Both the position numbers and the translations under genes were made by a program. From positions 496,001-560,000 of the forward strand of contig OZ025682.1 of NCBI GenBank assembly GCA_964019335.1: a stretch of DNA of 64,000 nucleotides, in the 5' to 3' direction. The stretch's first letter is position 1; each line of letters opens with the position of its first letter. This stretch comes from Diplonema japonicum. Taxonomy: Eukaryota > Euglenozoa > Diplonemea > Diplonemida > Diplonemidae. The notes beneath the pieces were generated by a model. The model saw only the letters and a program-made list of their open reading frames with translations. It was not told where the DNA came from and did no database searches. This document shows positions 20,290-32,300 of the stretch, in pieces.

Positions 20290-22142
20290 ATGACGCAAGG
20301 CCGTACCAGCAAGCCGGTGACTAAGTATTGCAAAAAAGAAAAAGGGGGGTAATAGAGAGCGCACCCCACCATGCAGAGATTCTTCCATCCCCGCTGCTGC
20401 TGCTGCGAAACAGAGCTCCGGCCAAGGTTTATGGAAACAAGGAAGATACACAGGCAGAAAGGCACAAAGTGCCACGATGGAGGTATGCAAAAGGTGTTAG
20501 CATTCCTTTGCAGCCTCCGAAGAGGCCATGTGGCAAGCCGCCCCTGTCGCCGCCAACGTCGCCTGATCTGGTTGTGGTGAACCTTGCCAGCTTCCGCCCT
20601 CTGTCCTTGCAGGATGTTGTGGTATGTCCCTGTTTGACAACACCCCCATAGCGGTCTCCCCTGTCGAGCAGCAGATGCTCCTCCATCCCCAGCCCTACGT
20701 GTCCGGAGAAGCACGAATCCAATGTTAGGGTAGCTCTGCGCGTGAGGCCATTCATCCCTGCAGAGGTCCAGCGTGGTATGGCCACGTGTCCGCCCGTCAT
20801 GGACCCTGTGGGCACGACCCTCAATGTGCAAGTCCCGAACAGAGGAATAAGCAGATTCACGTTCGACTCATTGCTGTGGAGCGCCAGCCAGCAGGACGTT
20901 CCCGTCGCCACGCAGCAGGATGTCTACACCGAGACAGGTGTCCCAGTCGTGGAGGCTACCTTCGCAGGCTACAACTCCTGCATCTTTGCGTACGGACAGA
21001 CCGGAAGTGGGAAAACACACACCATGATGGGCGGGGATGGCGACACCGAGAAGGGGCTCCTCCCTCGAGTGAGCGAGGAAGTCTTCCAGCGTGCGCAGAC
21101 AGAGTATGCGAGCAAGACGTGTACGTTCGAGGTGTCTTTCATGGAGATCTACTGCGAAAAAGTAAAAGATCTTCTGAACTCCGAACAGTGTTCGAAGGAC
21201 AAGTATGATAGCCTCAAGGTGCGGCAGCATCCAGTGAAGGGTGTTTTTGTAGATGGTGTGCGGAAGATGTCGGTCAGCACGTGGGAAGACTGTCGCAAGC
21301 TGCTGCAAAGGGGTGCACGGCAACGTGTCACAGCGAGCACGTCCATGAACGACAAGTCGAGTAGGTCACATGCTATCTTCACGCTGACGCTCACAGTGGG
21401 CGAGACCACAAGGATGTCGAGCAGCGGCCGCGTGGCCTCGTCGCAGAGAACCTCCTGCATCCATCTTGTGGACCTTGCAGGGTCAGAACGCGTCAGTAAG
21501 ACAGGCGCAACAGGGCATCTTCTTGAAGAAGCCACGCAAATCAACCTGTCGCTGACTGTTCTTAGGAAGGTGATCGATGCCCTGGTAGAGAGGTCACTCG
21601 GAGGCTCTGGCAAGGGGTCTGCGAGGTTGCTTCCTGTGCGAGAATCAATGTTGACGTGGATCTTGTCCGACTCCCTCGGGGGAAACAGCAAGACGACGAT
21701 GATCGCAACGGTGTCGCCCTCTCCTGACAACATCGAAGAGACCATCTCGACTTTGCGTTATGCTGTCAAGGCACGCAGCATCGTGAACATGACAAAGGTG
21801 AACGAGGATTCGCACGCCAGGATCGTGAGGGACCTTCAAACAGAATTGCAGAAGCTGAAGTCAGAACAGCAGGACAGGACCAACGACACATACGTGCTAG
21901 CGGACCAGATCAAACTGAACGAAGAGGCTCTCGCCGAAGTGAAAAGGGCAGCCTTAGCAACAGCAAACCAGCATATGAAGCTATTAGAAGAGGAACGCAC
22001 AAAACGACACAACGCCGAAGAGGAGATCAAGAAACTAACTCAACGCCTGCATAATGTGCAGAGGGCGCTGCTTATCAGGGAAGCAGCTTTGAAGGGTGTA
22101 CAGGATCAGGAGTCACGGTGCTCGCTGTGCTCTGTTATGTGA
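20290..22142 (+). CDS. Kinesin motor protein, three very short 5' introns
   Basis: 579 aa from exons 20290-20324, 20377-20482, 20514-20621 and 20652-22142; introns of 52, 31 and 30 nt, all with GTATxx donors and AG acceptors and consistent phases (2, 0, 0). Residues 1-105 are a Ser/Pro/Lys-rich head. The motor spans about 106-450, with GQTGSGKTHTMMGG (P-loop), NDKSSRSHAIF (switch I) and VDLAGSERVSKTGA (switch II). A coiled coil (about 455-560) follows. The motor is N-terminal, so plus-end-directed movement is likely. The protein is short, with no FHA or tail domain, and the subfamily is not assigned. The intron chain is the only way to reach an ATG, since the motor frame is closed by TAG at 20649. 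Confidence 0.88.
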
Positions 22143-22293
22143 CTTCCTTCTTTGGTTCCTTCCCTTAGTTGTTTACGTTGTTACGAACACGCTTTTACAG
22201 GAGTGTGCCACGTTTTAATCTTTTGTTTATTTTCCGAAGTCCTCTTTGTTTTGAATCCACCAGCCCTCAGCACCTACAGGACCTTCTGCAACC

Positions 22294-25200
22294 ATGAGCG
22301 ACGGAGGGTACAGTGATACCTTTGAAAAGCCTGACGCAGCAGATGTGTATAGTGACACATGGGAGAAGGAGGAGGCGCGCAACGGAGATGGCGCACAAGG
22401 CCTCGGCGACATAGGCTCAGACGATTCTTACATGTATGCGACAGTGGGGTCACATGCTGAGAACGAGCCAAGCAAAGGGGAAAGCGAGCTGCACACAGTA
22501 GGAACATGCAGAGAATCCGGCGAACAAGAAGAAGAGGAACGGAAGGTAGATGAGGAACCAACTGAAGGCACGCAAAAAGAAACAAAACAACAGGATGAGA
22601 TTAATGGAACAGAAAGCAAACCAGAGATGCAACAGGACACCGGGGACGAAGAAAAACGAGAAGCACAGCAAGAAGTGCAAGAACAGGAAGCAGGTGAGGC
22701 GCAAAAAGAAAAACGAGAAAGTGAAGATATAGAACCCGAAGATGGGGCACGGGAGAAACCAGCCGAGATACCGGAACTACAACCTGCGGACAAGGAGGAC
22801 AAAGCACAGAAAGAGCCGCGGGAAGAAACGCCAGCAGGAGCAGAAAAGCCAGTGGGCTCACTACAAGAAAAGCCAGACGTACTAGATGAACCATCAGCAG
22901 AGGCACAAGAGGCAGAGAAGCCTGAAAAACAAACGGTAGAAACACCAGTGAGCAAGGAAGCCGAGCCTGAAGAATCATTGAAGGAGACAACTCAAGAGGC
23001 AGAGAAGCCTGAAGAAAAGCCTGATGAGAAGTTGGAGGAAACAGCTGAAGATTTTAAGGTTCACAGTGTTTACAGTGACAAGCCAGAGAACAAAGAGGAA
23101 TTACTTGCCCCCGAACGCGCGTCACCACTCCCGCCGTCTCCACAGCCACAGTACCAACCCCCGCTGTGGCCACCCAGCCCCGTCAAAGCCAATACCTCCA
23201 ACGCACCGACGAACTCCGGCGAGGGGTGGGGCAAGTTGGACATGACCATCAAATCCATGCGTGACATCGACATCCAGAAAGTCTACTTCGTTGTCACGTT
23301 CCGCGGGATACCTATCCAGAGCGGTGTCTTCGACACACGGAAGAAGATGTCCTCCTGCGAATTCAACTACACCAACGTGGAGAGCAAGAAGGACAAGGTC
23401 ACCATTGCCATGTATGTGCACGGGACCGATGCCCTGGTGGGAAGCGCTGTGGTGGAAGTGGGTGGCTCTAGCGACTGCCTGGACAGCAAATGGGTGCACA
23501 TGGGATACAGAGAGGCAAAACTCCTGGCCAATTGGTCGTATCTATGGATCCCTGCGTCGCTGTACTGTGTTGAGTTCAAGTTCAGATCTGCTAGGAATGC
23601 GATGGTCCCGAGCTTAGAGAGGAAGTGGAGGGCGTCTGACGATGGTAGGCGGGGGAACCCTGTGGTGCAGTTGTGTAGTGCGTCATCAGGAAGCCTGCAC
23701 AGCGTGCGCTGCAGCATGACGAGTAAAGAAATCATGGTGTGGGGCGGCAGCAAGGTCGACGTGGACACGACTATCGACTCGAAAGTGCATTTGTCAATTT
23801 GGGACGAAGAAACGTGGAACAAACCGTTGCAGCAGCTTGAGTGTGACAGCGGGGTGAGGTACGAGGGCTGCTACGGCGAGATCACATTAGACGTCAAGGA
23901 GATGAATAGACGGGAGGGCAACTGGATGTGGCTACCCTTGTCGAAGCCTTGCATTAGCACCTTGAGCACCACTGCCATCGAGGCTATGCACTTCTACACT
24001 CGCGTCAAGAACTCCTCGCGGCGCGTAGCTAACGTTTGGGTTGCTACGTTGAAAATTGATGAAAAACTACCTCCCACCGAAAAGCTGAAGCATATCCAAA
24101 AAGCCAAAGGCGCCACGGAAACTGCTCTGTCCGTTAGGAACACTTTCGAGCGTCTCTTCGACTCCACCGTAAAGGACATCTTGAGCTTCTCTCTCAATGC
24201 CACAATTCCCACCTGGCTCCTCTCCCTTCCTCTCTTCTACAAACCATCGACAGACACTTTGGCCACCAGGTCACTTTGTTCCCTTACCTCCCCTCGCACC
24301 CCTGACCACCTTGTTGTGCTAAAGCCGTCCTATTCCATTCTGAAGACCTTGCGTTCTGGTATCTATCAGATTCTCCAGACCAACAGGGAAGAGGGGGCCA
24401 CCGGCGGGACGAGGGACGTAGCCAAAAGCATCAGAGAAGTAATAAAGGGGAAGTTTGGGTCGTATGAGCAATACCCCCGGCTGCTGTGGCTTTATGATCC
24501 ACTGACATCGATCCTGCAGACAGCCCGAAGGGCCACTGAGGGACGGCAGGATATGGACGAAATAGTGCGGTTGCTGGACTTGCTTCTGACGGGGAAGTCA
24601 CCGCCTTGCTCCATTAAGATAAATGGTATGCCGGAGAAGGTGTGTGTAGGGGACGTAGTGGACCTCAGTGCAGTGGTGACTGATGGGTACGGGAGGAGCG
24701 TTGATACTACGTATGAGATCGTTTTGCACAGAGGTGAGAAGGGGAAAGAAGCAGTGTGCGAGGTGAATGAAGGCTTCCGCTTCACACAATGTGGCTACTT
24801 TTTCCTTGTGGCACGGGTCACTATGTGGACGGATGTGTGCTCTTTGGTGCACGATGAGCCTGTGTGGTGTTCTACCCCCGTCTTCAACGTCCTCCCCGAG
24901 ACCCTAGCCCCCGAGACTTTTACCATCACGCCATCATGCTTCGAGGTTTGCACAACTGTACCCCAGCCTACTATCCTGGCTGTGGGCTGTAGCGGCGAAG
25001 CAACCCCCGTGGCAGTGGCCAGCATCAAAGGCGAGGCATTTGCCGGTACTGAAGTGCGCAAGACCGGCACGCACACTTTATCGGTCGTCTCAAGGAAAAT
25101 GGGTGTCATCCCGTGGGAGGTGTTTGTCTACGGGAAGCCAGCAAGTATTGTGTTAGAAGTTTCGCATCTGTTCAAGGCTGTGTTTGTTGTGACTGCATGC

Positions 25201-28200
25201 ATCGTGGACGAGGAAGAGAACGTCTGTGCGAACTCTTATGAAGGGTGGTGGGTGAAGCTGCTGGGTGTCGAAGGGAAAGGTCTTATCAAGAACGGGAAGG
25301 CAGTCATCAACGTCACATGCCAGGAGCAAGCAGAGGTTTCTGCGGTACTGAGCAAATCCGAACCGCGCGTGCTGCCGACCGTCTTCTCGAAGAGCCAGCT
25401 CACAGCTTTTAAGATTGAGTCTGAGGTTAGCGATGGCATCCTCGATCTTCACCTGAAGAGTAGTGAGTATATCTCGCCCGTCGAAGAGATTGACGTAACG
25501 TTGCAAAACATGGGGACGATGAAGACGCTCCCCGTCGTGGCTCTGGGGCAGGACCCCATGAAGCCTCTGATGGCCCTTGGCGGCCTGGTAACGATCCTTC
25601 TGCCGTCGCTTGGGAGGTACTCTATCAACGTGTCCATCGGGAATGTGAGGAGCTCAACCACGGTAACGTGTACCTCAGTGGGGAGGGCAGCACTCATCCC
25701 TTCGACATCTGTAATTCTAGCAGACCCCGTGCTGGAGGCTGTATGCCTAAAGGCAACAACAAACGGAATCGGGACGGAGGAAACCCCCACAGCACATGCG
25801 ATCGCAGACATCGAGGTTCAGGCGGTTGACGCCAACGGGGTCCAAGTCACCAGTGACATCGAAGTGTCGGTGGAGGTAGACACAACCGCGACAAGAGGGC
25901 GTTACGGCACCAGCCCTGCCTTAGAGGGAACGACAACAGTGCAGCTGGTGAATGGTATTGCACAATTCAGCAACCTTATAGTGCGACATGCCGTGTGGCC
26001 TCTGTACCTCAAGGTGGCACCGATAGGAACGAACATGCTGCCCTGCTCCGTCAGCTTCGAATTGGAAAAAGCTCCTAAGCTTACTCTCTTTCTTCAGGTC
26101 GGCAACTGTGTTTCAGGTGAAGAAGCACAAGTAACCATCACCACACGCGGGAACATGTCGAACCTCAAAAAAACGGAGATGAAAGCGCCTTTCAAAGGCT
26201 ATCCTGAAGTCAAGCTTGATGGTCTGACGGTTGTCGATGGTGCCGGTGTGGTGCCTACAGGGGTGACCGTCACTACAGTGAAGGGGAAGGAAGTCGGTGA
26301 CTACTCTGTAAGATCTACCATATCGAGTGCTGCTGGGGCTGCTACAGAATACGAGATTGCATTCGAGACAGTTGCAGCGGATTCTGTACGCAGCTGGTTG
26401 GAGCTGCGTAACTACAATACTAACGAGACGGTAAAGGACAGGGCGGACGTCATGCTGAGCGAGACGAACATCAGCACTGCCAGCAGGACGCACTGCTCGC
26501 GTATTGCAGGGAACGGGGAACACCGAGAAGTGACCTTCAAGGGAAGGTATTTAATACGTGAAGCAGGTTGGATGTATTACTGTCTAGGTGCCCCTGGCTG
26601 CAATACAGTCGTGTCACCTCCGTTCTATGTCTCTTCAGGACCTGCGGTAGAGATTCGCGCCGAGCTGTGTTCTGATGACAAAATACTAAGCGGTGACGAG
26701 GTGAAGGTGAAGCTGATAGTGACCGACATGAGGGGGAACCACGTGCCTGGGGACCGCGATCTGCACACGACTGTCGTAACGATCGACTCAGAGGAGAAGA
26801 CCAAGAAACCTGTGGAAACTGTCCTGGTGCAAGGGATGGGGGAAGTTGTGATTGCTGCGCCTCTTCCAGGAACGTACACTATTGAGGCACGACATGCTGG
26901 GTACACAAGTGTGCCTTTGCCCATCACGATCCATTCCGCTCCTGCTGTTGCTCTTGTGTTCAGGGTACTCGATGGGACTGAGGAAGTGGGGAAGATCCCC
27001 GTGCTGGCCGCAATGTGCGACAAGTTCGGAGTCGAGGTCCCAGCGCAGCGCGACGAGCAGATTGTTGTCAACGGGCAGAAGGAAACCATTAAGAACGGCG
27101 AGAGCCACACAGTACTGCAGCTGGACCACGCCATCACCATGATAGAGGGACAGTCCGACACAGGGCTGGAGGGAACTCTCAGCAGAATCGGTGGTGTCGA
27201 AGAGCTCATTGCCCCCCCGAAGGACATCTTGAAGTTGGTACAGTTCAGAATGAACTGCATTGTCAGAGCAAGGTGCTTGGACTGCATCCTGAACGAAGTC
27301 ACGAAAGTCGTTAACTCGCTCTCAAGGCCGGGCTTCATCGACCCATACGCGAAGCCACCTATAGAGGCACCCCACTATTACTTGAAGAAGGCCAATAAGC
27401 TAGCTCAACTTAACTGGACAGGCATTATTCCCTCTCTGCCTTTGCACTTCCCTGCTGTCAAGGTGGCGTCTCCTGCCATTATGAACAACCCCGAGCCAGA
27501 TGTCAGTCTTTCTCTTCCGGTCTTCAAGCCGCGAGACATCTCATGGGCCTCTAGAGCAGAGGTTCTCATGAGTTGGACCGTTACTGCAGCAGACATCCCT
27601 GTTGCAAGCATGATGGAAGAGCAGGTGCAGAATAAGATACTCAAGGCGCAGCGCCTTTTTTATTGCAACGGCACGCAAAGATCACGGTCCCCCAGTCCAA
27701 CTGCGGTGAGCCCGGGGTCCACAGTGCTGAAAGTGTCGCCGCCCATAAAGAAGAAATTGCCATCAAGGAAGACATGGGCAGGTGACGTTCAGAGTTCGCT
27801 GAAAAAGAAGTTCCCACAGGCAGGGATCCTTGTGACGCTGCACGGGTTGGAAGACATGGTGCCCATCGTCAGACCTGACGAGACGCGTATCGTGTACTGC
27901 AAGGTAGCGATGGGAGGGGAGTGTTATGTCACGGAACCACTAGAAGGGGACGCTGTCCAAAACATCAACAAGTCGTTCTGCTTTGTGAAAAGGAAGTCTT
28001 CGCAAGTGTTGAAGGTGATGGTGTATGCGAAGAAGAAGATCACGAAACACGACCAGTTCCTTGGGGAAGCGTATGTGAACACCTGCACCACATTAGAGGA
28101 GGGCGAGGTGAGCCAAGGTCTGTACACGCTAGGGCTACGGGCGGCGGGAAGACAGGCAGCTTCGGATCTTGCGTTTTTGAGGTCTGCTGATAGACAGGAT

Positions 28201-28734
28201 TTCGGTGCGGTGCAAATCTCGTGGATGCCATTCTGGGCGAGTAAAAAGTTGGACAATTACATACCCTCCCAGAAGGGGGAGAACAGGAGACTGGGTACGT
28301 CCTCTGAACCGCACCCAAGGCTGCTCAACGCGGTGGACAGCGAAACTGCTCATATGAAGCTTGTTGTGAAGATACACGAGTTCCAGGAAGGCGACCAGAG
28401 GCCGCTTTCTTTCGGCGAGCTGAGTGACGAACTGAAGCTGATGCTCCACTCGCTGCTGAAGCAAATGAAGCTAGAAGTTGTCATCCACAAGGACAGCAGC
28501 AACTCCTACATAATGATGTCACGTAAGAGCTACTTCGAAAGGCACCACATCCCTAATCACGACCCTGTCTTCTGCTGCGTTATCTGCTCCCACATTTTTC
28601 TCAACAGCACTTTTCACTTCTGCGCTGCGAAAGCTGCCCGACAGCCTGCCACGGTCACACGAAGAATGTGGTGCCTCGAGGCAATCGAGTCTCTCAACAA
28701 GCCCCCTCATTTTATCGGCTTCTCCTGCCCATGA
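22294..28734 (+). CDS. Large C2 / Ig-like repeat scaffold protein with acidic N-terminus
   Basis: 2146 aa in one uninterrupted frame. Residues 1-300 are a Glu/Lys/Pro-rich low-complexity region with three YSD motifs (YSDTFEK, YSDTWEK, YSDKPENK). About 305-430 and 450-560 look like C2-type beta-sandwiches. A long central part (about 770-1600) reads as repeated Ig/filamin-like beta domains. About 1770-1900 is another C2-like domain (ILVTLHGLEDMVPIV ... VMVYAKKKITKHDQFLGEAY). No transmembrane segment or enzyme motif is seen. Possibly a ciliary or cortical scaffold, but this is inference and no named family is claimed. The ATG follows CCTACAGGACC, a likely splice acceptor, 150 bp after the kinesin stop. 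Confidence 0.7.
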   Translation: MSDGGYSDTFEKPDAADVYSDTWEKEEARNGDGAQGLGDIGSDDSYMYATVGSHAENEPSKGESELHTVGTCRESGEQEEEERKVDEEPTEGTQKETKQQDEINGTESKPEMQQDTGDEEKREAQQEVQEQEAGEAQKEKRESEDIEPEDGAREKPAEIPELQPADKEDKAQKEPREETPAGAEKPVGSLQEKPDVLDEPSAEAQEAEKPEKQTVETPVSKEAEPEESLKETTQEAEKPEEKPDEKLEETAEDFKVHSVYSDKPENKEELLAPERASPLPPSPQPQYQPPLWPPSPVKANTSNAPTNSGEGWGKLDMTIKSMRDIDIQKVYFVVTFRGIPIQSGVFDTRKKMSSCEFNYTNVESKKDKVTIAMYVHGTDALVGSAVVEVGGSSDCLDSKWVHMGYREAKLLANWSYLWIPASLYCVEFKFRSARNAMVPSLERKWRASDDGRRGNPVVQLCSASSGSLHSVRCSMTSKEIMVWGGSKVDVDTTIDSKVHLSIWDEETWNKPLQQLECDSGVRYEGCYGEITLDVKEMNRREGNWMWLPLSKPCISTLSTTAIEAMHFYTRVKNSSRRVANVWVATLKIDEKLPPTEKLKHIQKAKGATETALSVRNTFERLFDSTVKDILSFSLNATIPTWLLSLPLFYKPSTDTLATRSLCSLTSPRTPDHLVVLKPSYSILKTLRSGIYQILQTNREEGATGGTRDVAKSIREVIKGKFGSYEQYPRLLWLYDPLTSILQTARRATEGRQDMDEIVRLLDLLLTGKSPPCSIKINGMPEKVCVGDVVDLSAVVTDGYGRSVDTTYEIVLHRGEKGKEAVCEVNEGFRFTQCGYFFLVARVTMWTDVCSLVHDEPVWCSTPVFNVLPETLAPETFTITPSCFEVCTTVPQPTILAVGCSGEATPVAVASIKGEAFAGTEVRKTGTHTLSVVSRKMGVIPWEVFVYGKPASIVLEVSHLFKAVFVVTACIVDEEENVCANSYEGWWVKLLGVEGKGLIKNGKAVINVTCQEQAEVSAVLSKSEPRVLPTVFSKSQLTAFKIESEVSDGILDLHLKSSEYISPVEEIDVTLQNMGTMKTLPVVALGQDPMKPLMALGGLVTILLPSLGRYSINVSIGNVRSSTTVTCTSVGRAALIPSTSVILADPVLEAVCLKATTNGIGTEETPTAHAIADIEVQAVDANGVQVTSDIEVSVEVDTTATRGRYGTSPALEGTTTVQLVNGIAQFSNLIVRHAVWPLYLKVAPIGTNMLPCSVSFELEKAPKLTLFLQVGNCVSGEEAQVTITTRGNMSNLKKTEMKAPFKGYPEVKLDGLTVVDGAGVVPTGVTVTTVKGKEVGDYSVRSTISSAAGAATEYEIAFETVAADSVRSWLELRNYNTNETVKDRADVMLSETNISTASRTHCSRIAGNGEHREVTFKGRYLIREAGWMYYCLGAPGCNTVVSPPFYVSSGPAVEIRAELCSDDKILSGDEVKVKLIVTDMRGNHVPGDRDLHTTVVTIDSEEKTKKPVETVLVQGMGEVVIAAPLPGTYTIEARHAGYTSVPLPITIHSAPAVALVFRVLDGTEEVGKIPVLAAMCDKFGVEVPAQRDEQIVVNGQKETIKNGESHTVLQLDHAITMIEGQSDTGLEGTLSRIGGVEELIAPPKDILKLVQFRMNCIVRARCLDCILNEVTKVVNSLSRPGFIDPYAKPPIEAPHYYLKKANKLAQLNWTGIIPSLPLHFPAVKVASPAIMNNPEPDVSLSLPVFKPRDISWASRAEVLMSWTVTAADIPVASMMEEQVQNKILKAQRLFYCNGTQRSRSPSPTAVSPGSTVLKVSPPIKKKLPSRKTWAGDVQSSLKKKFPQAGILVTLHGLEDMVPIVRPDETRIVYCKVAMGGECYVTEPLEGDAVQNINKSFCFVKRKSSQVLKVMVYAKKKITKHDQFLGEAYVNTCTTLEEGEVSQGLYTLGLRAAGRQAASDLAFLRSADRQDFGAVQISWMPFWASKKLDNYIPSQKGENRRLGTSSEPHPRLLNAVDSETAHMKLVVKIHEFQEGDQRPLSFGELSDELKLMLHSLLKQMKLEVVIHKDSSNSYIMMSRKSYFERHHIPNHDPVFCCVICSHIFLNSTFHFCAAKAARQPATVTRRMWCLEAIESLNKPPHFIGFSCP

Positions 28735-29354
28735 GCAACTATCTCCGAGGGCTCCTGCAAAGGAGCTTGTTTTTCTCCCCATTTTTTTTTTTGTTTCTGT
28801 GTACCCCCTTATGTCAAATTTCCCCTTTGTTACCTTTGCCGATGGGGTGAATGAGAGGAAGAAAAATGAAAAAAAAAAGAGAAAAAAAGTGTACATCCTC
28901 CAACCTGCTTATTGTCACCTCTTCTGGCCGACCTCAAAGAAGTCGCTGCAACCCCCACACACACACACCTTCTGCTTAACACTTTCTTCTTGTGGAGAAC
29001 CCGCCCCCCGAAGTAAAACCCTGGCTGATGCCATCAGCTGCACCTTTTTAAAAAAGAATGGCAAGGTCCTTTCACAACGTATCGTCCTAAGAAAAGACCA
29101 GGGGGTGACAATAAGTGGGTGGGTTCTCTTCTTGAAGACATTACTTTTTTATGTTTTTTCTTTCTTTTTCCGGCTTCTCTTTTGGTTCCAAAATTCGTTT
29201 TTTTGTTACCCATCTTGCTTCTTTTTTTTTTTGTTTCACCAGAAATGAAAGGTCCAACACAAAAAAAACAAGGAGAAGAAAAAGGGAGGAATACCCAGAA
29301 AAAGGGTGTTTCTTTGGGGGAAAGAAGAATGAAAGGGACTTCTCGGTCCAAAAA
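28735..29354. other. Intergenic / 5' leader region
   Basis: Poly-T and poly-A tracts with no gene. TTTCACCAG ending at 29242 is a likely trans-splice acceptor for the channel gene. It would leave a leader of about 110 nt with an out-of-frame upstream ATG at 29244, or a second acceptor near 29298 may be used. Confidence 0.5.
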
Positions 29355-32300
29355 ATGGAAGACTATTTTCTGAATATCGTGAATCATGATGCGGCAGATG
29401 ACGAGGATGATGTGCTTCACATTGCTGGCAGAACGTTTCATGGAAAGAGTTTGAAGCTTTTCAAGACAACCCACAAGGTGAGGAAGATGGCCATCGACAT
29501 TGTGACGCACCAGTTATTCGACAACAGCATTCTGGGGCTTATTTTGTTGAACGCTGTCTTTATCGCGCTTGATGACCCGCAAGAGCCCTCTGACAGCAAT
29601 CTGAAGCAGGTCATCAATGCTGTGGACATGGTGTTCCTTATTTTGTTCTCTGCTGAGCTTGTCGTCAAAGTCGTTGCGATGGGCTTTGCCTTAGGGAAGC
29701 ACACGTACCTCCACGACCCTTGGAACGTGGTGGACTTCGTGATCGTGGTCGCAGGCATCGTCAGCACCATGTTTCACGGGATTGCCATATTCTCTATTGT
29801 GCGAATTGTACGTGTGTTTCGGCCCCTTCGTAGCATCAACAGGATCGCAGGTATGCGTCGCCTTGTGAACACCCTGTTTGCCTGCCTCCCTCTTATGCTT
29901 GACGTGGTCATGCTCTTCGGTCTCATCTTCTACCTCTTCAGTCTCGTTGGTGTCGTTATGTGGCACGAGTCCCTCCACCACCGATGCTGGCTCACTGACC
30001 CCTTGATGAGCGGTGGTTCCCGCGGTCCAGATCCTTCCGATCTTCAAACCATCGGCGAGAACGCCACTGGCCGCTGGGGACGCGTCTGCGGCAACACCAG
30101 CTTTATCGAGATTTTTCACGTTGACTGCCCTGCCAACACGCAGTGCCTCCCCAACGCCCCTGCTCCTTACGCTTACGCGAACTTCGACCACCTTGGAAAT
30201 GCTGCGCTTGTGATCTTCCAATCTGTCACGCTTGATGGGTGGATCACGCATTCTTACGCCATCGAGGATGGGTGGTCGCCACTGGCCTCCATCTTCTTTG
30301 TCATCCTCACGCTTTTCGGGGCATTTTTCGTTGCAAACCTTGTGCTTGCCGTAGTGACAGATGCCCTGTCAAAATACACAATGCCGTCTCTAACGGAGTC
30401 AGCGTTGGAGAAACACGTGGGTGCCGGCAGCAAGGAGAGCGACGACGCTAGCAACGAGGAAGAGGACGACGACTCTGTGCGGCTGCCTGTTGTGAAAGTG
30501 GACAAATACGGTGCGCGTGCTGCGAACATCACCGTTGTGAAGAACAACTGGCAGCACTTCGTGCATGACATCTCGCACCAGGCGGTAGAGGGGCTCAAGA
30601 ACATCGAGGAGAAGCGCGGGATGGGACGAAAGAGAGCCAGCACCTTCTGCAGGCGCTCTTCCACTGACGTGTCCCATCTGGTGCCCGACTCTCCCGTTGG
30701 GCTGCGACCAAGATCAAGCTCAGCGGTGGTGAAAGGAGATGGGAGATACGTACTCCAGAGACACCACTCTGTCACAGTGCTTCCCCCGTGTGATGAAAAC
30801 GAGCTGTTTCCTACCACGGAAGAGGGATGGATGGAGGCAAGGAACACAATGAACTCAAGGTACGCAGCCAGACAAGCAAGACACGCAACCGTCGCCTCTG
30901 TGCTAGCTATCATAGCGCAGCAACAAGTGGACAAAACCACGTTCACCAAACCAGTGCTGCCGTCTTTGATACCCAAAAGGAGAAGGGAGTCGGTTATGTC
31001 TGGTGGCATGTCATGCAGCAGTACCGTAGTCACGCAGACCACAGTGTCTGAGGACGATGGCGGTGTGGGGCACAAACTACGGACATTTTGCAGGTCGCGG
31101 TATTTCACGCACACCATCACGTGCATCATTATCATCAACGCGCTGGTGATGGCTGTCGAGCACTATGACATGCCGAATGGACTTGAGAAGGGTCTTGAGA
31201 CAGCGAACATGGTTATTACGTTTATCTTCTTGGCAGAGACGCTGTTGAAGATCGTGGCCTTTGGAAAGCAGTGGCCGCGTGACAAGTTCAATTTGTTCGA
31301 CGCGCTGGTCGTCATAATCAGTTTAGCAGAGTTGGCCTTCTTGGACTCGAATGCGGTGTCCTTGTTCAGAGTGTTCCGTATGTTCAGAGTGCTGAGATTT
31401 CTGAAGCTGGCGAGGAGTTGGAAGGTTCTGCAAAAGATCATCGACATGATCTCCACTTCGCTGTCGTACATGGGGTACCTCATCTTGCTGATCTTGTTGT
31501 TCATTTTCATTTTTGCGGTGCTGGGCAGGTCGCTCTTCTCAGGGCAGACAACTAACCTCGTGTGGTGCAAGTCCCACTCGAACGAGACGTCCTGCTTGAC
31601 AGATGCAACCTGCGAATGGCGCAGCATGGACAACATGACCGACCCTTCTTGCAGAAGCGGCTCTGGGTGGAATAAAGTTGATAATACCTACCGTGCCAAC
31701 TTCCATAACCTTGCGCAGGCCATGATTCACGTCTTCCAGATCTTGACAAAGGACAACTGGGCACTCCTGTGTTTCCGCCTCCAGAAGGAGATCAATCCTG
31801 CTGTCGTGCTATACTTCATCGTCATCCTGGTGATGGGCTCGTACCTGCTGTTCAGTATGTTCATTGCCATTCTTCTTGTGAAGCTGAGCGAGAACAGCGA
31901 AGCTGCGGAAAAACGTCGTGAGAAGCGACGCAAGAAGCGGCAGGGCATCGTGGACGACGACGCCTCGCCCTTGCTGAGCCAGGGCAGCCCGACCTTTACG
32001 CAGCCGCAGTCGCCTTCAGACGGGAACTCCCCCACTTTCCCAGTGTCGCCCATGGAGGAGCAAAAGATATCGAGGAGCGACGTGCTGCTGTACCAAATGG
32101 AGAAGCAGCGAGAGAGGAAGGAGCGTCTTGCAAAACGGAAGAAAATGAAGTACGGAGACCGAGCTCGCGAGAGGCGCGACAGCATGATGTCTGGTGCTGG
32201 GTCCGCATCCACGCCGGTGACAAGAACGCGTAGCAACACAACCTTCCGAGCGTTCAAGAAGAAGCTTGGAGACGGTGTCTCTGATGATGGAATGTCAAGC

